From the NCBI GenBank assembly GCA_965218555.1, contig OZ244625.1, forward strand, positions 5,518,001-5,582,000: 64,000 bases of DNA, read 5' to 3'. Source of the stretch: JAPPLB01 sp965218555 (lineage in GTDB: Bacteria > Acidobacteriota > Terriglobia > Bryobacterales > UBA6623). Below are positions 16,562 to 26,297 of the stretch, piece by piece. Positions within the stretch are counted from its first letter, which is position 1. The number at the start of each line of letters is the position of its first letter. The notes under the pieces were generated by a model, which saw nothing but the letters and a program-made list of their open reading frames with translations, ran no database searches and had not been told where the DNA came from. The position numbers and the translations under genes were made by a program.

Positions 16562-17980
16562 TCAACCGTTCTTGTCGCCGCCCTGGTTGAGCGCACGGAC
16601 CAGGCAACCGGCGAGCGCCTCCTCTTCGTCCTCCTGGACCGTGCGCAGGTCGATCAGCAGAGAATCGTTTTCGATGCGGGCGATGACGGGGGGAGACCCG
16701 TTACGGAGCGCATTCTCGACGTCGGTGATCTTGATGCCGCCTTTGCAGCGGAGCCGAATCAGCGTCGTGGGAACCGACTGGTCGGGCGTCGAACCACCGC
16801 CGAGCACGGATAACCCGGGCTCAAGACCGATTGAGGTTCGATCGCCGAATCGCAGGCCGGCAATGAACTGCTCGGCGCGGGCTTGGATTCTCTCGGAGGT
16901 TTGGCGGATCATCCGGAGCACCGGAATCCGGTCGTAGCGGCCGAACAGGTAGTCGCTCAGCGTTGCCTCGAGCGCCGCGCAGGTGAGCTTGTCGACGCGC
17001 AGCGCGCGAAAAAGCGGATCGCGGCGGACACGGTGCACCCACTCAGGCTTGCCGGCGATGATGCCGGCCTGCGGTCCGCCCAGCAGCTTGTCACCGCTGA
17101 AGGTGACGAGGTCGACTCCTGCCCGCAAGCTCTCGACGACCGGCGGCTCGTCACGGAAACCCTCTCTCGAAAAATCGTACAGGCAGCCGCTGCCGAGGTC
17201 ATCCATCACGGGCAGCCCGAACTCCGCGCCGAGCTGCACGAGCTCTTCGAGATGCGGACGCTCCGTGAAGCCAACCATGCGGAAGTTGCTCGGATGAACG
17301 CGCATCAGCAGCCGCGTCGCTTCGCCGACCGCATCACGGTAATCGGATATTCTTGTCCGATTCGTCGTCCCGACCTCGTGCAGCCGCGCCCCGCTGCCCG
17401 CCATGATGTCGGGAATCCGGAAGCCGTCGCCGATTTCGATGAGTTCGCCGCGCGAGACAACAACCTCGCCGCCGCCGGCGATGGCATGAAGAACAAGAAA
17501 AATCGCCGCAGCATTGTTGTTGACGACGATCGCCGGTGCGCTCAGCAGTTTTTCGAGCAAGGCCGCAGCATGGACATCCCGCTTGCCTCGCCGTCCCGAG
17601 CCCAAGTCGTATTCCAGATTGGTGTAGCCGTGGGCTGTGTTGTGAATGGCCGCCACGGCCTCGGCCGAGAGCGGGGCACGGCCGAGGTTTGTGTGCAGCA
17701 CGACGCCGGTGGAGTTGATCACCGGGCGCAGCGACGATGACGCGAGCCGATCCAGTTGCTCGATCACCTGCTGTTCGGCCCGTTCGATCAGGTCATCCGA
17801 GTCGATGCCCGGGGAGGAATCGTCGCGCAGCGCCGCCCGCAACCGCTCCAACACCACGCGTGTCTCGGCCACGACGAGGGCACGGCCCGCTCCGTTGATC
17901 CGCTGCCCGATGCGCGGCCGCTGCAGCATCTGATCGACGGAAGGCAATGCCCGCATCCGGCTCTCGAGATCGGCGCTCAC
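16562..17980 (-). CDS. selA: L-seryl-tRNA(Sec) selenium transferase
   Basis: A PLP enzyme that converts Ser-tRNA(Sec) to selenocysteinyl-tRNA using selenophosphate. The protein has the SelA N-terminal motif RALPSVDQML and the family segment INSTGVVLHTNLGRAPLS. The PLP-lysine segment is VTFSGDKLLGGPQAGIIAG. It ends with the small C-terminal domain (GGIKITDVENALRNGSPPVIARI). The start is uncertain: the frame extends to an ATG at 18034, but a GTG at 17980 or an ATG at 17956 fits family length better and leaves room for a divergent promoter. No selB, selD or tRNA-Sec is visible here. Presence of selA implies that the organism makes selenoproteins. Confidence 0.93.
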   Translation of the reverse strand: MSADLESRMRALPSVDQMLQRPRIGQRINGAGRALVVAETRVVLERLRAALRDDSSPGIDSDDLIERAEQQVIEQLDRLASSSLRPVINSTGVVLHTNLGRAPLSAEAVAAIHNTAHGYTNLEYDLGSGRRGKRDVHAAALLEKLLSAPAIVVNNNAAAIFLVLHAIAGGGEVVVSRGELIEIGDGFRIPDIMAGSGARLHEVGTTNRTRISDYRDAVGEATRLLMRVHPSNFRMVGFTERPHLEELVQLGAEFGLPVMDDLGSGCLYDFSREGFRDEPPVVESLRAGVDLVTFSGDKLLGGPQAGIIAGKPEWVHRVRRDPLFRALRVDKLTCAALEATLSDYLFGRYDRIPVLRMIRQTSERIQARAEQFIAGLRFGDRTSIGLEPGLSVLGGGSTPDQSVPTTLIRLRCKGGIKITDVENALRNGSPPVIARIENDSLLIDLRTVQEDEEEALAGCLVRALNQGGDKNG

Positions 17981-18070
17981 CGACCCATTGCAGCACTCGA
18001 CCGTGCATCCGTCAACGTTCAACGCCAGCGGCATCGTAGCGTCTATGAGCGGTGTGAGATGATCTGAGGC

Positions 18071-19090
18071 ATGTTACGGAATGGCTTTGTTTTGTCGGCG
18101 GTGTCGGCCGTTGCTCTCGCTGCGCAGTCACCCACGCTGCACCGCCTGACGTCGACGCCCGAAACGGTCGTCTTCGGTTACTACGATGCCGCCGCCGCGC
18201 CGGTTCTGCGGATTCGCTCGGGCGACCGCGTCGAAATCACGACCTCGATGATCGCTAGTCCGGAGATGCTGGAGGAAGCCGGCCTGGCCAGTGATCAGAT
18301 CAAGCCGTCGCTGCGGGACATCCACAGCCAAGTCACCGACCGCGGCCCGGGGCCGCACATCCTGACCGGCCCGGTTTATATCGAAGGAGCCGAGCCGCGC
18401 GATGTGCTCGAGGTCGAGATCGAATCGATCCGGTTGGCTCTCCCCTATGCCCTCAATATCTTTTTACCGGGATTGGGCGTGCTGCCCAACGACTACCCCT
18501 ATAAGAAGCTCAAGATCATTCCGCTTGACGAAGAGCGCATGGTCGGCAAATTCGCTGACGGCATCGAGATCCCGTTGCGGCCATTTTTCGGCAGCATGGG
18601 CGTGGCGCCGCCCAAAGAGCTGGGCCGCATCAGCAGCGCTCCTCCCTGGGTGCACACCGGGAATATCGACAACAAAGACCTCGTTGCCGGAACCACGCTC
18701 TTCATCCCCGTCCACGAGCCGGGAGCGCTCTTCTTTGTCGGCGACGCTCATGCCGCGCAAGGAGCCGGCGAAGTCGACGTCACGGCGCTTGAAACGGCAT
18801 TGACAGGAATGTTCCGGTTTACTGTTCGCAAGGACATGCGCCTTGGCTGGCCGCGGGCCGAGACCCCAACCCATCTGATGACGATGGGCTTCAACGAAGA
18901 CCTCGACACGGCCATCCGCATCGCCTTACGAGAGATGATCGACTTGCTCGTCGATGACAAGGGGCTCGACCGCGACGCGGCTTACATGCTCGCCAGCAAC
19001 GCCGTCGACCTGCATATCACGCAATTGGTTGACGGCAAAAAAGGGATTCACGCCACCGTACCGAAGGCGATTTTCCGCTCAGGCCGGTAA
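18071..19090 (+). CDS. Acetamidase/formamidase family protein, secreted
   Basis: A 339-residue member of the FmdA/AmdA family, which hydrolyses short amides to ammonia and a carboxylic acid. A signal peptide covers about residues 1-18 (GFVLSAVSAVALAAQ). Family landmarks are GPGPHILTGPVYIEGAEPRD, PPKELGRISSAPPWVHTGN, the metal and active-site region GALFFVGDAHAAQGAGEVD, and the end VDGKKGIHATVPKAIF. Export is unusual for cytosolic formamidases but common for the acidobacterial members. It is divergent from selA. The true substrate is unknown. Confidence 0.85.
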   Translation: MLRNGFVLSAVSAVALAAQSPTLHRLTSTPETVVFGYYDAAAAPVLRIRSGDRVEITTSMIASPEMLEEAGLASDQIKPSLRDIHSQVTDRGPGPHILTGPVYIEGAEPRDVLEVEIESIRLALPYALNIFLPGLGVLPNDYPYKKLKIIPLDEERMVGKFADGIEIPLRPFFGSMGVAPPKELGRISSAPPWVHTGNIDNKDLVAGTTLFIPVHEPGALFFVGDAHAAQGAGEVDVTALETALTGMFRFTVRKDMRLGWPRAETPTHLMTMGFNEDLDTAIRIALREMIDLLVDDKGLDRDAAYMLASNAVDLHITQLVDGKKGIHATVPKAIFRSGR

Positions 19091-19149
19091 GTCGGGACGC
19101 TCTCGCCGGGGGCCGATTCCCGGCTCCGGGATCAGCCGGCATACTCCTG

Positions 19150-20046
19150 GTGGGCCACCCGGCTTGTCAGCCACCATATCTTCCTGCTACAAAGAAGTGT
19201 CTCTATTGTCGGCGGGGCACTACCGTCGATACTCAATCTCAGCTTGGAATCGGCATAGGGGAGGCGGCCACGAGCCTTCGGATCTGCTCTTTGGGAAGCG
19301 GCAGCAGCGGCAACGCCACGTTCGTCGCCGGTGAACGGACGCGGCTGCTGATCGACGCCGGCTTCAGCTTCAGCGAGATCACCAAGCGGCTCAAGAGCAT
19401 CGGCGAACACCCCGAGCAGCTCGACGCGGTGCTTGTTTCGCACGAGCATTCCGATCACATCAAAGGCCTGCCGCAGATCGCCAAGCGTCTCCAATGCCCG
19501 ATCTACATCACGGAATTGACTGAGCAGACGCTCGATTGGGGAAAGATTGAGCCGCGGCTGGAGACTTTCCAAGCGGGACAGACGATCGACATCGGCGACA
19601 TCACGATCGATTCGTTCACGATTCCGCACGACGCCGTCGATCCGGTTGCCTTCCGGGTGCGCTGTGGCGGCTTGCAAGCCGGCGTGGTCACCGATCTCGG
19701 TTACATGACCGAGTCGGTCAAGCACAAGATACGGGGCTGCGATCTGCTACTGCTCGAGTCGAATCATGACCTCGACATGCTCAAGGTCGGTCCCTATCCG
19801 TGGTTCGTCAAGCAGCGCGTGATGAGCCGGGTCGGTCATCTGTCGAATCATGCCGTGTCGCAGTTCTTGACAGCCGAATTCGATCTCTCGTGCCGCTGGC
19901 TGGTACTGGCCCACCTGAGTGAAAGCAACAATCACCCCGAAGTAGCACGGCTGTTCGCCGACACGGCTCTGAGAAACAAGGGCGCGGTAGCGACGAGGCT
20001 CGTGATCGCCGAGCAGCATCGCGCCAGCGAGGTGTTCGAGCTTTGA
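19150..20046 (+). CDS. MBL-fold metal-dependent hydrolase, YycJ-like
   Basis: A metallo-beta-lactamase-fold protein, closest by motif to the YycJ/WalJ group (nuclease-like hydrolases). The conserved part starts at LRICSLGSGSSGNATFV near residue 43. The metal motif HEHSDH is at 98-103, followed by TDLGYMT, LLLESNHD, and GHLSNHAVSQFL with LAHLSESNNHPE, which carry the remaining ligands. The only usable start upstream is the GTG at 19150. It gives about 40 unconserved N-terminal residues and has no good ribosome site, so the true start is doubtful. Its stop codon overlaps the purB start, so the two are translationally coupled. Confidence 0.82.
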   Translation: MGHPACQPPYLPATKKCLYCRRGTTVDTQSQLGIGIGEAATSLRICSLGSGSSGNATFVAGERTRLLIDAGFSFSEITKRLKSIGEHPEQLDAVLVSHEHSDHIKGLPQIAKRLQCPIYITELTEQTLDWGKIEPRLETFQAGQTIDIGDITIDSFTIPHDAVDPVAFRVRCGGLQAGVVTDLGYMTESVKHKIRGCDLLLLESNHDLDMLKVGPYPWFVKQRVMSRVGHLSNHAVSQFLTAEFDLSCRWLVLAHLSESNNHPEVARLFADTALRNKGAVATRLVIAEQHRASEVFEL

Positions 20047-21356
20047 TTCCGCGCTACACCCGCAAGGCGATGGGCCGCATCTGGTCTACCGAGAACAAGT
20101 ACCGTCAGTGGCTCGAGGTCGAGTTGGCCGCCTCGGAAGCACTGGCCGAGTTGGGCGAAGTGCCGGCTGCTGCTGTGGCGGCGTTGCGGGCGCATGCCGA
20201 TTTCGAGGTGGCTCGCATCAAGGCCGTCGAAGCCGAGGTCAAGCACGACGTCATCGCGTTCACGACGGCCGTGGCGGAGAAGCTGGCCGAGGCAGGCGCT
20301 GGCGACGCGTCCCGCTGGCTGCATTTCGGGTTGACGTCGAACGATGTGGTTGACACGGCCCAGGCGCTGCAGATCAAAGAAGCTTCGCATCTCATTCGCC
20401 AAGCGCTCGGCAGGCTGCACGAAGTGCTGCAGCGGCGTGCTCACGAATTCAAGGACAGCGTTACCGTCGGCCGCACGCACGGTGTGCACGCCGAGCCGAC
20501 GACATTCGGACTCAAGCTTGCGAACTGGTGGGCTGAAGTCGGCCGCCACATCGAGCGCTTCGAAGCCGCCGCCGAACAGATGCGCGTCGGCAAGATTTCG
20601 GGCGCCGTCGGGACCTTCGCCCATATCTCTCCGCGAGCCGAGGAGTTGATTTGTGCTCGCCTGGGGCTCGAGCCCTGCCCGATTTCGTCGCAGGTCATCC
20701 AGCGTGACCGCCACGCCCACTATGTCTGCTCGCTGGCGCTCATCGCGGCGACACTCGAAAAAATCGCCGTCGAAATCCGGCACCTGCAGCGCACGGAAGT
20801 ACGCGAGGCACAAGAGTATTTCTCAAAGTCGCAGAAGGGTAGCTCGGCGATGCCGCACAAGAAGAACCCGATCACCTGCGAGCAGATCAGCGGCCTGGCG
20901 CGTGTCGTGCGGTCGAATACCCAGGCAGCGTTTGAGAATATCGCGCTGTGGCACGAACGCGATATCTCGCACTCTTCGGTCGAGCGTGTGATCCTGCCCG
21001 ATTCGACCATTCTCGTCGACTACCTGCTGGCCAGGACGACAAACCTGGTCGACCGGTTGCTCGTCTATCCCGAGCGCATGAAGCAGAACCTCGAGATGGG
21101 TGGAGGACTTGTCTATTCGGGACAACTGCTGCTGGAGCTGGCGGCCAAGGGCGTCCTGCGCGAGACCGCCTATCGCTGGGTGCAACGCAACGCTCTCAAG
21201 GTGTGGGAGGAGGGCGGCAGCTTCCGCGAGTCCGTCGGCAATGACGCTGATATTGCCGGCGTCCTCTCACCGAACGAGATTGATCGGGCGTTCACCCTGA
21301 AACGGCAACTCCGTCACGTTGATCAGATTTTTCTGCGATTGTTCCCGGATTCCTAG
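20043..21356 (+). CDS. purB: Adenylosuccinate lyase
   Basis: 437 residues. It catalyses two steps of purine synthesis: SAICAR to AICAR plus fumarate, and adenylosuccinate to AMP plus fumarate. The N-terminus (IPRYTRKAMGRIWSTENKY) is typical. The active-site His segments are HFGLTSNDVVDTAQ and TVGRTHGVHAEPTTFG, and the superfamily signature GSSAMPHKKNPITCEQ lies near residues 264-279. The start is TTG at 20043, overlapping the upstream hydrolase stop by 4 bp (TTGA), so its translation depends on the upstream gene. No other pur gene is present. Confidence 0.96.
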   Translation: MIPRYTRKAMGRIWSTENKYRQWLEVELAASEALAELGEVPAAAVAALRAHADFEVARIKAVEAEVKHDVIAFTTAVAEKLAEAGAGDASRWLHFGLTSNDVVDTAQALQIKEASHLIRQALGRLHEVLQRRAHEFKDSVTVGRTHGVHAEPTTFGLKLANWWAEVGRHIERFEAAAEQMRVGKISGAVGTFAHISPRAEELICARLGLEPCPISSQVIQRDRHAHYVCSLALIAATLEKIAVEIRHLQRTEVREAQEYFSKSQKGSSAMPHKKNPITCEQISGLARVVRSNTQAAFENIALWHERDISHSSVERVILPDSTILVDYLLARTTNLVDRLLVYPERMKQNLEMGGGLVYSGQLLLELAAKGVLRETAYRWVQRNALKVWEEGGSFRESVGNDADIAGVLSPNEIDRAFTLKRQLRHVDQIFLRLFPDS

Positions 21357-21695
21357 CCAACTCGTCTCACCGTCCGGCGAACACTCGAGACGCCTTCGCA
21401 GCGAGTTGCAGGCCCGCGACAGTCTGATCACGATGCAAACCGTCCTGCGCCGAAAGAAGACCTGCACCATTCACAACGTCGCCGACCGCCTCAAGACCGT
21501 TATTCTCGAACACCCATTTGAGAGCCGGCGCCAACCGGTCGGCATGGAGCCTCTTGCAAGAACCACGGCGGCCTGCCGCTTCGAGGACGAGTTGGAGCGG
21601 ATGATCGAATCTCTCGCGTTCTGATCCTGTTCAAAACGGTGTTTCAGGACAGGACTTGGCCCTTTCGATCGACGAGAGGGCCGAGCCGGTGAGAT
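21357..21695. other. Intergenic region after purB
   Basis: No recognisable gene. A plus-strand frame continues out of purB to 21624 and ends EDELERMIESLAF, but it has no family motif and starts inside purB. A 6-bp stem (GGCCCT pairing with AGGGCC, about 21657-21681) precedes the next gene but has no T run. The promoter of the outer-membrane protein gene should be here. Confidence 0.4.
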
Positions 21696-24473
21696 ATGAT
21701 GGTTGCGGGTCTGCTGGGAAGAGCTTGGGCCTCGGTGCGGCAGCGGCGGGCTTGTCCGGAGGGTTTTCTGATCAATGAAACAGGCCAGCGGCGGGTTCGC
21801 CGTCTGGCGGAGTTGCTCGCTCTCGGGAGTTGCCTGTTCCCGACGTGTCTGGGACAGGAAACCGGGGGGGTGCAGACGGCCGGATCCTCGCCCCCGGCGT
21901 CCGAGGCCACCGCGCCGGCACCGGTTCCCGCTGATGCGCAAGCCGCCGCCGGGAAGACCTCCGGGAACGCCAGTCGCGAGGAGCTGAACCTGCTGGGTCA
22001 AGTCGATTCCGATGCCGGCGAGAACCGCCGGAACGAGAACGTTTCGATCAATCTCATCGACAACAACGTTCTCAAAGAACTGAACATCCGGCTCGGGACC
22101 ACCGCCACCATCATCGAAGAGTTCAAGCCGGACCGCGACTACTTCGGGGCTGAGTTCGGCTCGGCCCCCAGTGCACCGCTCCATCTTTCGCCGACCGACG
22201 CCGCGGGCGTCCATGGCAGCGTGTACTGGTCCCATGACAACAGCTTGCTTCGGGCGCGTTCGTTCTTTCAGGTCGGCGAAGTGCAGCCGGCCCGCGACAA
22301 CGATTACGGGCTGGACTTCAGTGCGCCCATCTGGCGCGGCGGCCACCTCACGCTCGACGCCAGCCAGCAGCGCCTGCGCGGCAACGTGAATGGGAACATC
22401 CTTGTTCCCGCGGCGGATGAGCGCACGCCTCTGGCAACCGACCCCACCGTGCGAGCTTTCGTGCAGCGCATCCTCGACGCCTATCCCAACGAGGTGCCGA
22501 ACCGTACGGATATCGATCCGCACGCGCTCAACACGAATGCGCCGCAGGTCATCAACAACGACAATATCGGCGGCACGCTCGACCAGCAATTCAGGGAGGA
22601 CGACCAACTGGTTCTGCGGTACCAGTTCACGTCCCAGAAAGTGGACGCGTTCCAGCTTTTCGGCGGGCAGAACCCGGATACGACCACGAAATCTCATGAC
22701 GCGCGCGCAAGCTGGATTCACTCGTGGTCGCCCTCGACCGTGACCGAGTTCTCGGGCGGGTTCAAACGGATCGGGTCGATGCTGGTGTCGGATGAAACAT
22801 CGATCGGGCCGGTGATCCTCACGAGCAATCTCTGGGAGTACCTTGGGCCCAGCTCGAACATTCCCATCGACCGCGCACAGAACGAGTTTCGCTACGCCGG
22901 AGCACTGCGGCATACGCGTAGGCGGCACCTTTACACAGCAGGCTTCGAACTGTTGCGGCGACAGGTCAACGGGATTGAATCAAACAGCCACCGCGGCCTG
23001 TTTTCCTTCCGCGCCGACTTCAGTCAGGACGTCGTCACGAATATTCTCCTGGGACGGCCGAGCTCCTACAGCAGCGCCCTGGGCGACGCCCACCGCGGCT
23101 TTCGCAACTGGGAGATGCAGTATTACATCGGCGACGACTGGAAGGTCAATTCCGATCTCACGCTCAACCTGGGACTTCGCTTCCAACCCGTCACGGCGCC
23201 GGACGAAGTCAACGGACTGACGAACATCCCCTACCGCTGCGACTGCAACAACTGGGCGCCGCGCTTCGGAGTGGCCTATCGGCTCGGCCGTAACGGCGGC
23301 GTTCTGCGCGCTGCCTACGGCACGCACTTCGGCACAATCTACACCGTCACTTACAGCCAGGCGCGCTTCAATGCCCCGCAGGTGATTCGGCTTTCGCTGC
23401 CCCAACCGGACATTCTCAATCCGCTGGGTGGAATCGACCCGGATGATCTCGACCCGAACCAGCCGAGTGTCCTGTTCGATCTCGTCGATGACCTTGTGGC
23501 GCCTTACTCCCACCAGTACAACTTCAGTTGGGAGCACGCCGTCTTCGGGAACGCCACCCTGCGTGTCGGCTATGTCGGCAGCCGCTCGCCGAAGCTGCTG
23601 ACCTTGTGGTATTTCAACCGCGCACGCCCCGTCGAAGGCATCGAGCAAATCACCGGCACGATCAATGAGCGCCGGCCCGATCAAAGCCGGCTCGACATCC
23701 GACGCACCCTTAACGGCTCGTTCGGCTACTACGATGCTGCGAAAGTGTCACTATCCGTGCCACAGTGGCGAGGTTTGAGTCTGGACGCCTCATATTGGTT
23801 CAGCAAGGCGATCGATCTCGGAGCCGGCTATACGAACACCGCTGCCGGCCGAGACGGGCGCCGCTCGCGCCCACAGTCGGGCGTAGACGCGCACGGCGAC
23901 ATGAAGGGCCTGAGCAGCTTTGACCAACCGCATGCATCCCTGTGGCGCGCGACCTACGAAACGCCGAGCTTGGCCAAGCAGCCGGGATGGATAAGAAACA
24001 TGTTCGGCGGATGGGAGTTGTTCACCGTTGTGCTGCTCAAATCCGGCACGCCTTTCAGCGTCAGATCCGGCTCGGACGCCCCGGGCTTCGGTAACGTCGA
24101 CGGTTCGGGCAGTGACCGCGTCCATGTGCTCGATCCGTCGGTCCTGGGCCGCGTCATCGATCATCCGGATACCTCAAGAAAGATGTTGCCGACTTCGGCC
24201 TTCGGATTCATCGGTCCGACGGACATCCGCGGCAACATCGGCCGCAACACGTTCCGCAAGGACGGCATCCGGAACATCAACTTCGCTCTGGCGCGCCGCT
24301 GGCCTTTCGGCAGTGACAACGAAGTTACCTTGCGGGCCGAGTCGATCAACTTTTTCAACACATCGCAGTTCGCCGAGCCCGGCAGGAATACAAGCAACGA
24401 CAACTTCGGTGCTATCACGAACACTCTCAACGACGGCCGAACGTTTCGGTTTACACTGCGGTTCGGGTTTTAG
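21696..24473 (+). CDS. TonB-dependent receptor-like outer membrane barrel (Oar-type)
   Basis: About 925 residues from the first ATG, although the signal peptide (RRLAELLALGSCLFPTCLGQ, near residues 35-53) suggests that translation starts later. It resembles the large Oar/Solibacter TonB-dependent proteins. It carries the segments INTNAPQVINND-like (LNTNAPQVINNDNIGGTLDQ), QFTSQKVDAFQLFGGQNPDTTTKSHDAR, the barrel strand WAPRFGVAYRLG and a late GGWELFTVVLLKSGTPFSV. The usual N-terminal carboxypeptidase-regulatory domain is absent and the plug is short and divergent. The last strand ends in Phe (TFRFTLRFGF), as outer-membrane barrels do. The cargo is unknown; in this phylum such proteins are thought to import oligomers. 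A small secreted cupin gene follows. Confidence 0.78.
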   Translation: MMVAGLLGRAWASVRQRRACPEGFLINETGQRRVRRLAELLALGSCLFPTCLGQETGGVQTAGSSPPASEATAPAPVPADAQAAAGKTSGNASREELNLLGQVDSDAGENRRNENVSINLIDNNVLKELNIRLGTTATIIEEFKPDRDYFGAEFGSAPSAPLHLSPTDAAGVHGSVYWSHDNSLLRARSFFQVGEVQPARDNDYGLDFSAPIWRGGHLTLDASQQRLRGNVNGNILVPAADERTPLATDPTVRAFVQRILDAYPNEVPNRTDIDPHALNTNAPQVINNDNIGGTLDQQFREDDQLVLRYQFTSQKVDAFQLFGGQNPDTTTKSHDARASWIHSWSPSTVTEFSGGFKRIGSMLVSDETSIGPVILTSNLWEYLGPSSNIPIDRAQNEFRYAGALRHTRRRHLYTAGFELLRRQVNGIESNSHRGLFSFRADFSQDVVTNILLGRPSSYSSALGDAHRGFRNWEMQYYIGDDWKVNSDLTLNLGLRFQPVTAPDEVNGLTNIPYRCDCNNWAPRFGVAYRLGRNGGVLRAAYGTHFGTIYTVTYSQARFNAPQVIRLSLPQPDILNPLGGIDPDDLDPNQPSVLFDLVDDLVAPYSHQYNFSWEHAVFGNATLRVGYVGSRSPKLLTLWYFNRARPVEGIEQITGTINERRPDQSRLDIRRTLNGSFGYYDAAKVSLSVPQWRGLSLDASYWFSKAIDLGAGYTNTAAGRDGRRSRPQSGVDAHGDMKGLSSFDQPHASLWRATYETPSLAKQPGWIRNMFGGWELFTVVLLKSGTPFSVRSGSDAPGFGNVDGSGSDRVHVLDPSVLGRVIDHPDTSRKMLPTSAFGFIGPTDIRGNIGRNTFRKDGIRNINFALARRWPFGSDNEVTLRAESINFFNTSQFAEPGRNTSNDNFGAITNTLNDGRTFRFTLRFGF

Positions 24474-24609
24474 CAGCCCAAGTCGGCAGTGTGCTCAGGT
24501 GACGGTCAGCCCTGATACACGCCGGAACGCGGTGGCAAGTCGCCGCTAGTCGCAGTGGCGCAATAAGTTAACCGTCACCGCAGGGAGACATTCTGCTCTG
24601 GAGGTAGCC

Positions 24610-24987
24610 ATGAAACGGATTGCATTCACGGCAGTCGCTTCGTCCTTGTTGACGCTGCTTTTGGTTTACGGATTGGGGGCCGCCCCGACGATGACGCGCG
24701 AAACGGTGTTGGAGAACGTGCGGGTGGAAGTCATCGAGCGGACCATTCCGCCCGGCGGCGTGCGCGACCCCTATATCCGGCCGGCGGATCAGGTAATCGT
24801 GTTCTTGAACGATACGAGCTATGACCGCATCGACTCCCGGACCGGCGAGACCATCTCTCGCAGTCGCAAGGCGGGCGACGTGATCTGGCACAGCCGCGGT
24901 GAGTCGGCTCCGAAGCTTGTGAATACGGGGAGCGGACCGTTTCGATCGCTGATCATCCAACTCAAGGACCGCGACCTTACGCAGTAA
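24610..24987 (+). CDS. Small secreted cupin-domain protein
   Basis: 125 residues with an N-terminal signal or anchor (residues 4-25, hydrophobic) and a single cupin-like beta-barrel. RTIPPGGVRDPYIRPADQVIVFL and AGDVIWHSRGESAPKLVNTG match the two cupin motifs, but some of the usual metal-binding His residues are missing, so it may bind a ligand rather than catalyse. The start ATG at 24610 has GGAGG 8 nt upstream. The role is unknown. Confidence 0.75.
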   Translation: MKRIAFTAVASSLLTLLLVYGLGAAPTMTRETVLENVRVEVIERTIPPGGVRDPYIRPADQVIVFLNDTSYDRIDSRTGETISRSRKAGDVIWHSRGESAPKLVNTGSGPFRSLIIQLKDRDLTQ

Positions 24988-25013
24988 AGCCCTGGCCGGT
25001 GAAACGAAAGAGT

Positions 25014-26297
25014 TCAGGCCAGCGCGTTGAGTAGCCGATCCAGGTCGTCGTCGTTGTTGTAGATGGATGGGCCGATTCGGACGCCTTTGATGACGCGGGT
25101 GTCACCCGAGGGATGCGTGAATTCCCAGCGCTTGAGGGCGATCACGAAGTAACCGAAGGCCTTGTCGAGCTTTGCGCGGACCTTGTCCTGATCGGGTGTC
25201 AGGAAGCTGACGATGGGGGTGGGGTTTCCAGGGGGCGTGATCGCCGGGTAGCCGAGAGCGGGCATCTCTTCGAGGAGACGGTCCGTCATCGGCTTCACTC
25301 TTTTGCGGATGGTGGGAATGCCGAGCGTGGTGATGTACTTGAGGGCGGCGTGGGCGATCATCCCTTGCGCCCAAGGAAGCGTGCTGCTCGATTCGTAGAT
25401 CACCGCGCCTGAACGCAGATCGAACTTCGAGTCGGCCTGCGCGCGGTTGGGGTTCGAGAACTGGCGCGTGCCGTAGCGGGTCTGCTTGACGACGGTGCCC
25501 TGCAAGTCCTCTTTCACATAAAGGAAGCCGAAGCCCATGTCGCCTTGCAGCCACTTGTACGTGCCGGCGGAGGCGAAGTCGATACCCAGCGCTTTGACAT
25601 CGATGGGGACCGCGCCCGCTCCTTGAATGACATCGGCGTAGACATAAGCACCGCGGGCGTGGGCGGCGTCGCTGGTGGCTTTGGCGTCGTGAAGGAAGCC
25701 GTTGATGTTCGAGACCAGCGCCATGGATACGAGCAGAGTGTTGTCGTCAATGGCCGCGATCATGTCGTTTGGATCAGTGCGCCAACAGTCGTCCTTGCGG
25801 CTGCGGACGACACGAAGTTCGATGTCCCCCTCTCGTTCCAGCATGTGGTAGATGAACTTAGAGGCTTGGTAGTGCAGGTCATCGAGAACGACGTTGCCCT
25901 TCTTGTGGACGAGGTCCATGCCGGCGATGACGATGTTTTCGCCCTCGGTCGTGTTGTGTGTGAAGGCGATCTCGTTCGGCTTGGCATTGATGACCTGGCC
26001 GAACATCTCTTTGGTCTCGAGCTGCATGTCGCCGCTGAAGCGCGAGCCGCCGCCCCGCGGACCGCCGATGCGCCACTTGTAATAGGTTTCGAGGGCGCGC
26101 TGTGAGTAGATGCTGAGCGGGTGAAAGTCCGAGGCGCTGAGCCAGAGAGAGTTTTGAATCCAAGGGAAGTCATTGCGAACGGCGTCCCAGTCGACTTGGC
26201 CGTTGGTGATCTTGGGGCCGATATCGGCGCCCGCGGCCGCAGGTGCGGCGGCGAGGGCCGCGGCGGAGGTGAGGAAGCGTCGGCGATTGGTTCTCAT
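25014..26297 (-). CDS. Class V aminotransferase-fold PLP enzyme with Tat leader
   Basis: 427 residues. The ATG at 26297 follows AAGGA and opens a clear twin-arginine signal, TNRRRFLTSAAALAAAPAAAG. The body is a fold-type I PLP enzyme of the class V/SufS-NifS group. It has FTHNTTEGENIVIAG for phosphate binding, VYADVIQGAGAVPIDV with the PLP Asp, and SAGTYKWLQGDMGFGFLYV with the Schiff-base Lys. There is no SufS-type active Cys loop that I can point to, so cysteine desulfurase activity is not supported; an isopenicillin-N-epimerase-like role is possible. Export through Tat fits an enzyme that binds PLP in the cytoplasm. It is divergent from another Tat-exported PLP enzyme. Confidence 0.84.
   Translation of the reverse strand: MRTNRRRFLTSAAALAAAPAAAGADIGPKITNGQVDWDAVRNDFPWIQNSLWLSASDFHPLSIYSQRALETYYKWRIGGPRGGGSRFSGDMQLETKEMFGQVINAKPNEIAFTHNTTEGENIVIAGMDLVHKKGNVVLDDLHYQASKFIYHMLEREGDIELRVVRSRKDDCWRTDPNDMIAAIDDNTLLVSMALVSNINGFLHDAKATSDAAHARGAYVYADVIQGAGAVPIDVKALGIDFASAGTYKWLQGDMGFGFLYVKEDLQGTVVKQTRYGTRQFSNPNRAQADSKFDLRSGAVIYESSSTLPWAQGMIAHAALKYITTLGIPTIRKRVKPMTDRLLEEMPALGYPAITPPGNPTPIVSFLTPDQDKVRAKLDKAFGYFVIALKRWEFTHPSGDTRVIKGVRIGPSIYNNDDDLDRLLNALA

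Noticed and set aside
21319..21624. Small gene overlapping the end of purB
   Set aside because: It begins inside purB, has no ribosome site or family motif, and looks like a chance frame.
21471..22928. Long minus-strand frame (485 codons) opposite the outer-membrane barrel
   Set aside because: Antisense shadow; low-complexity, no motif, and the plus strand has clear barrel motifs throughout.
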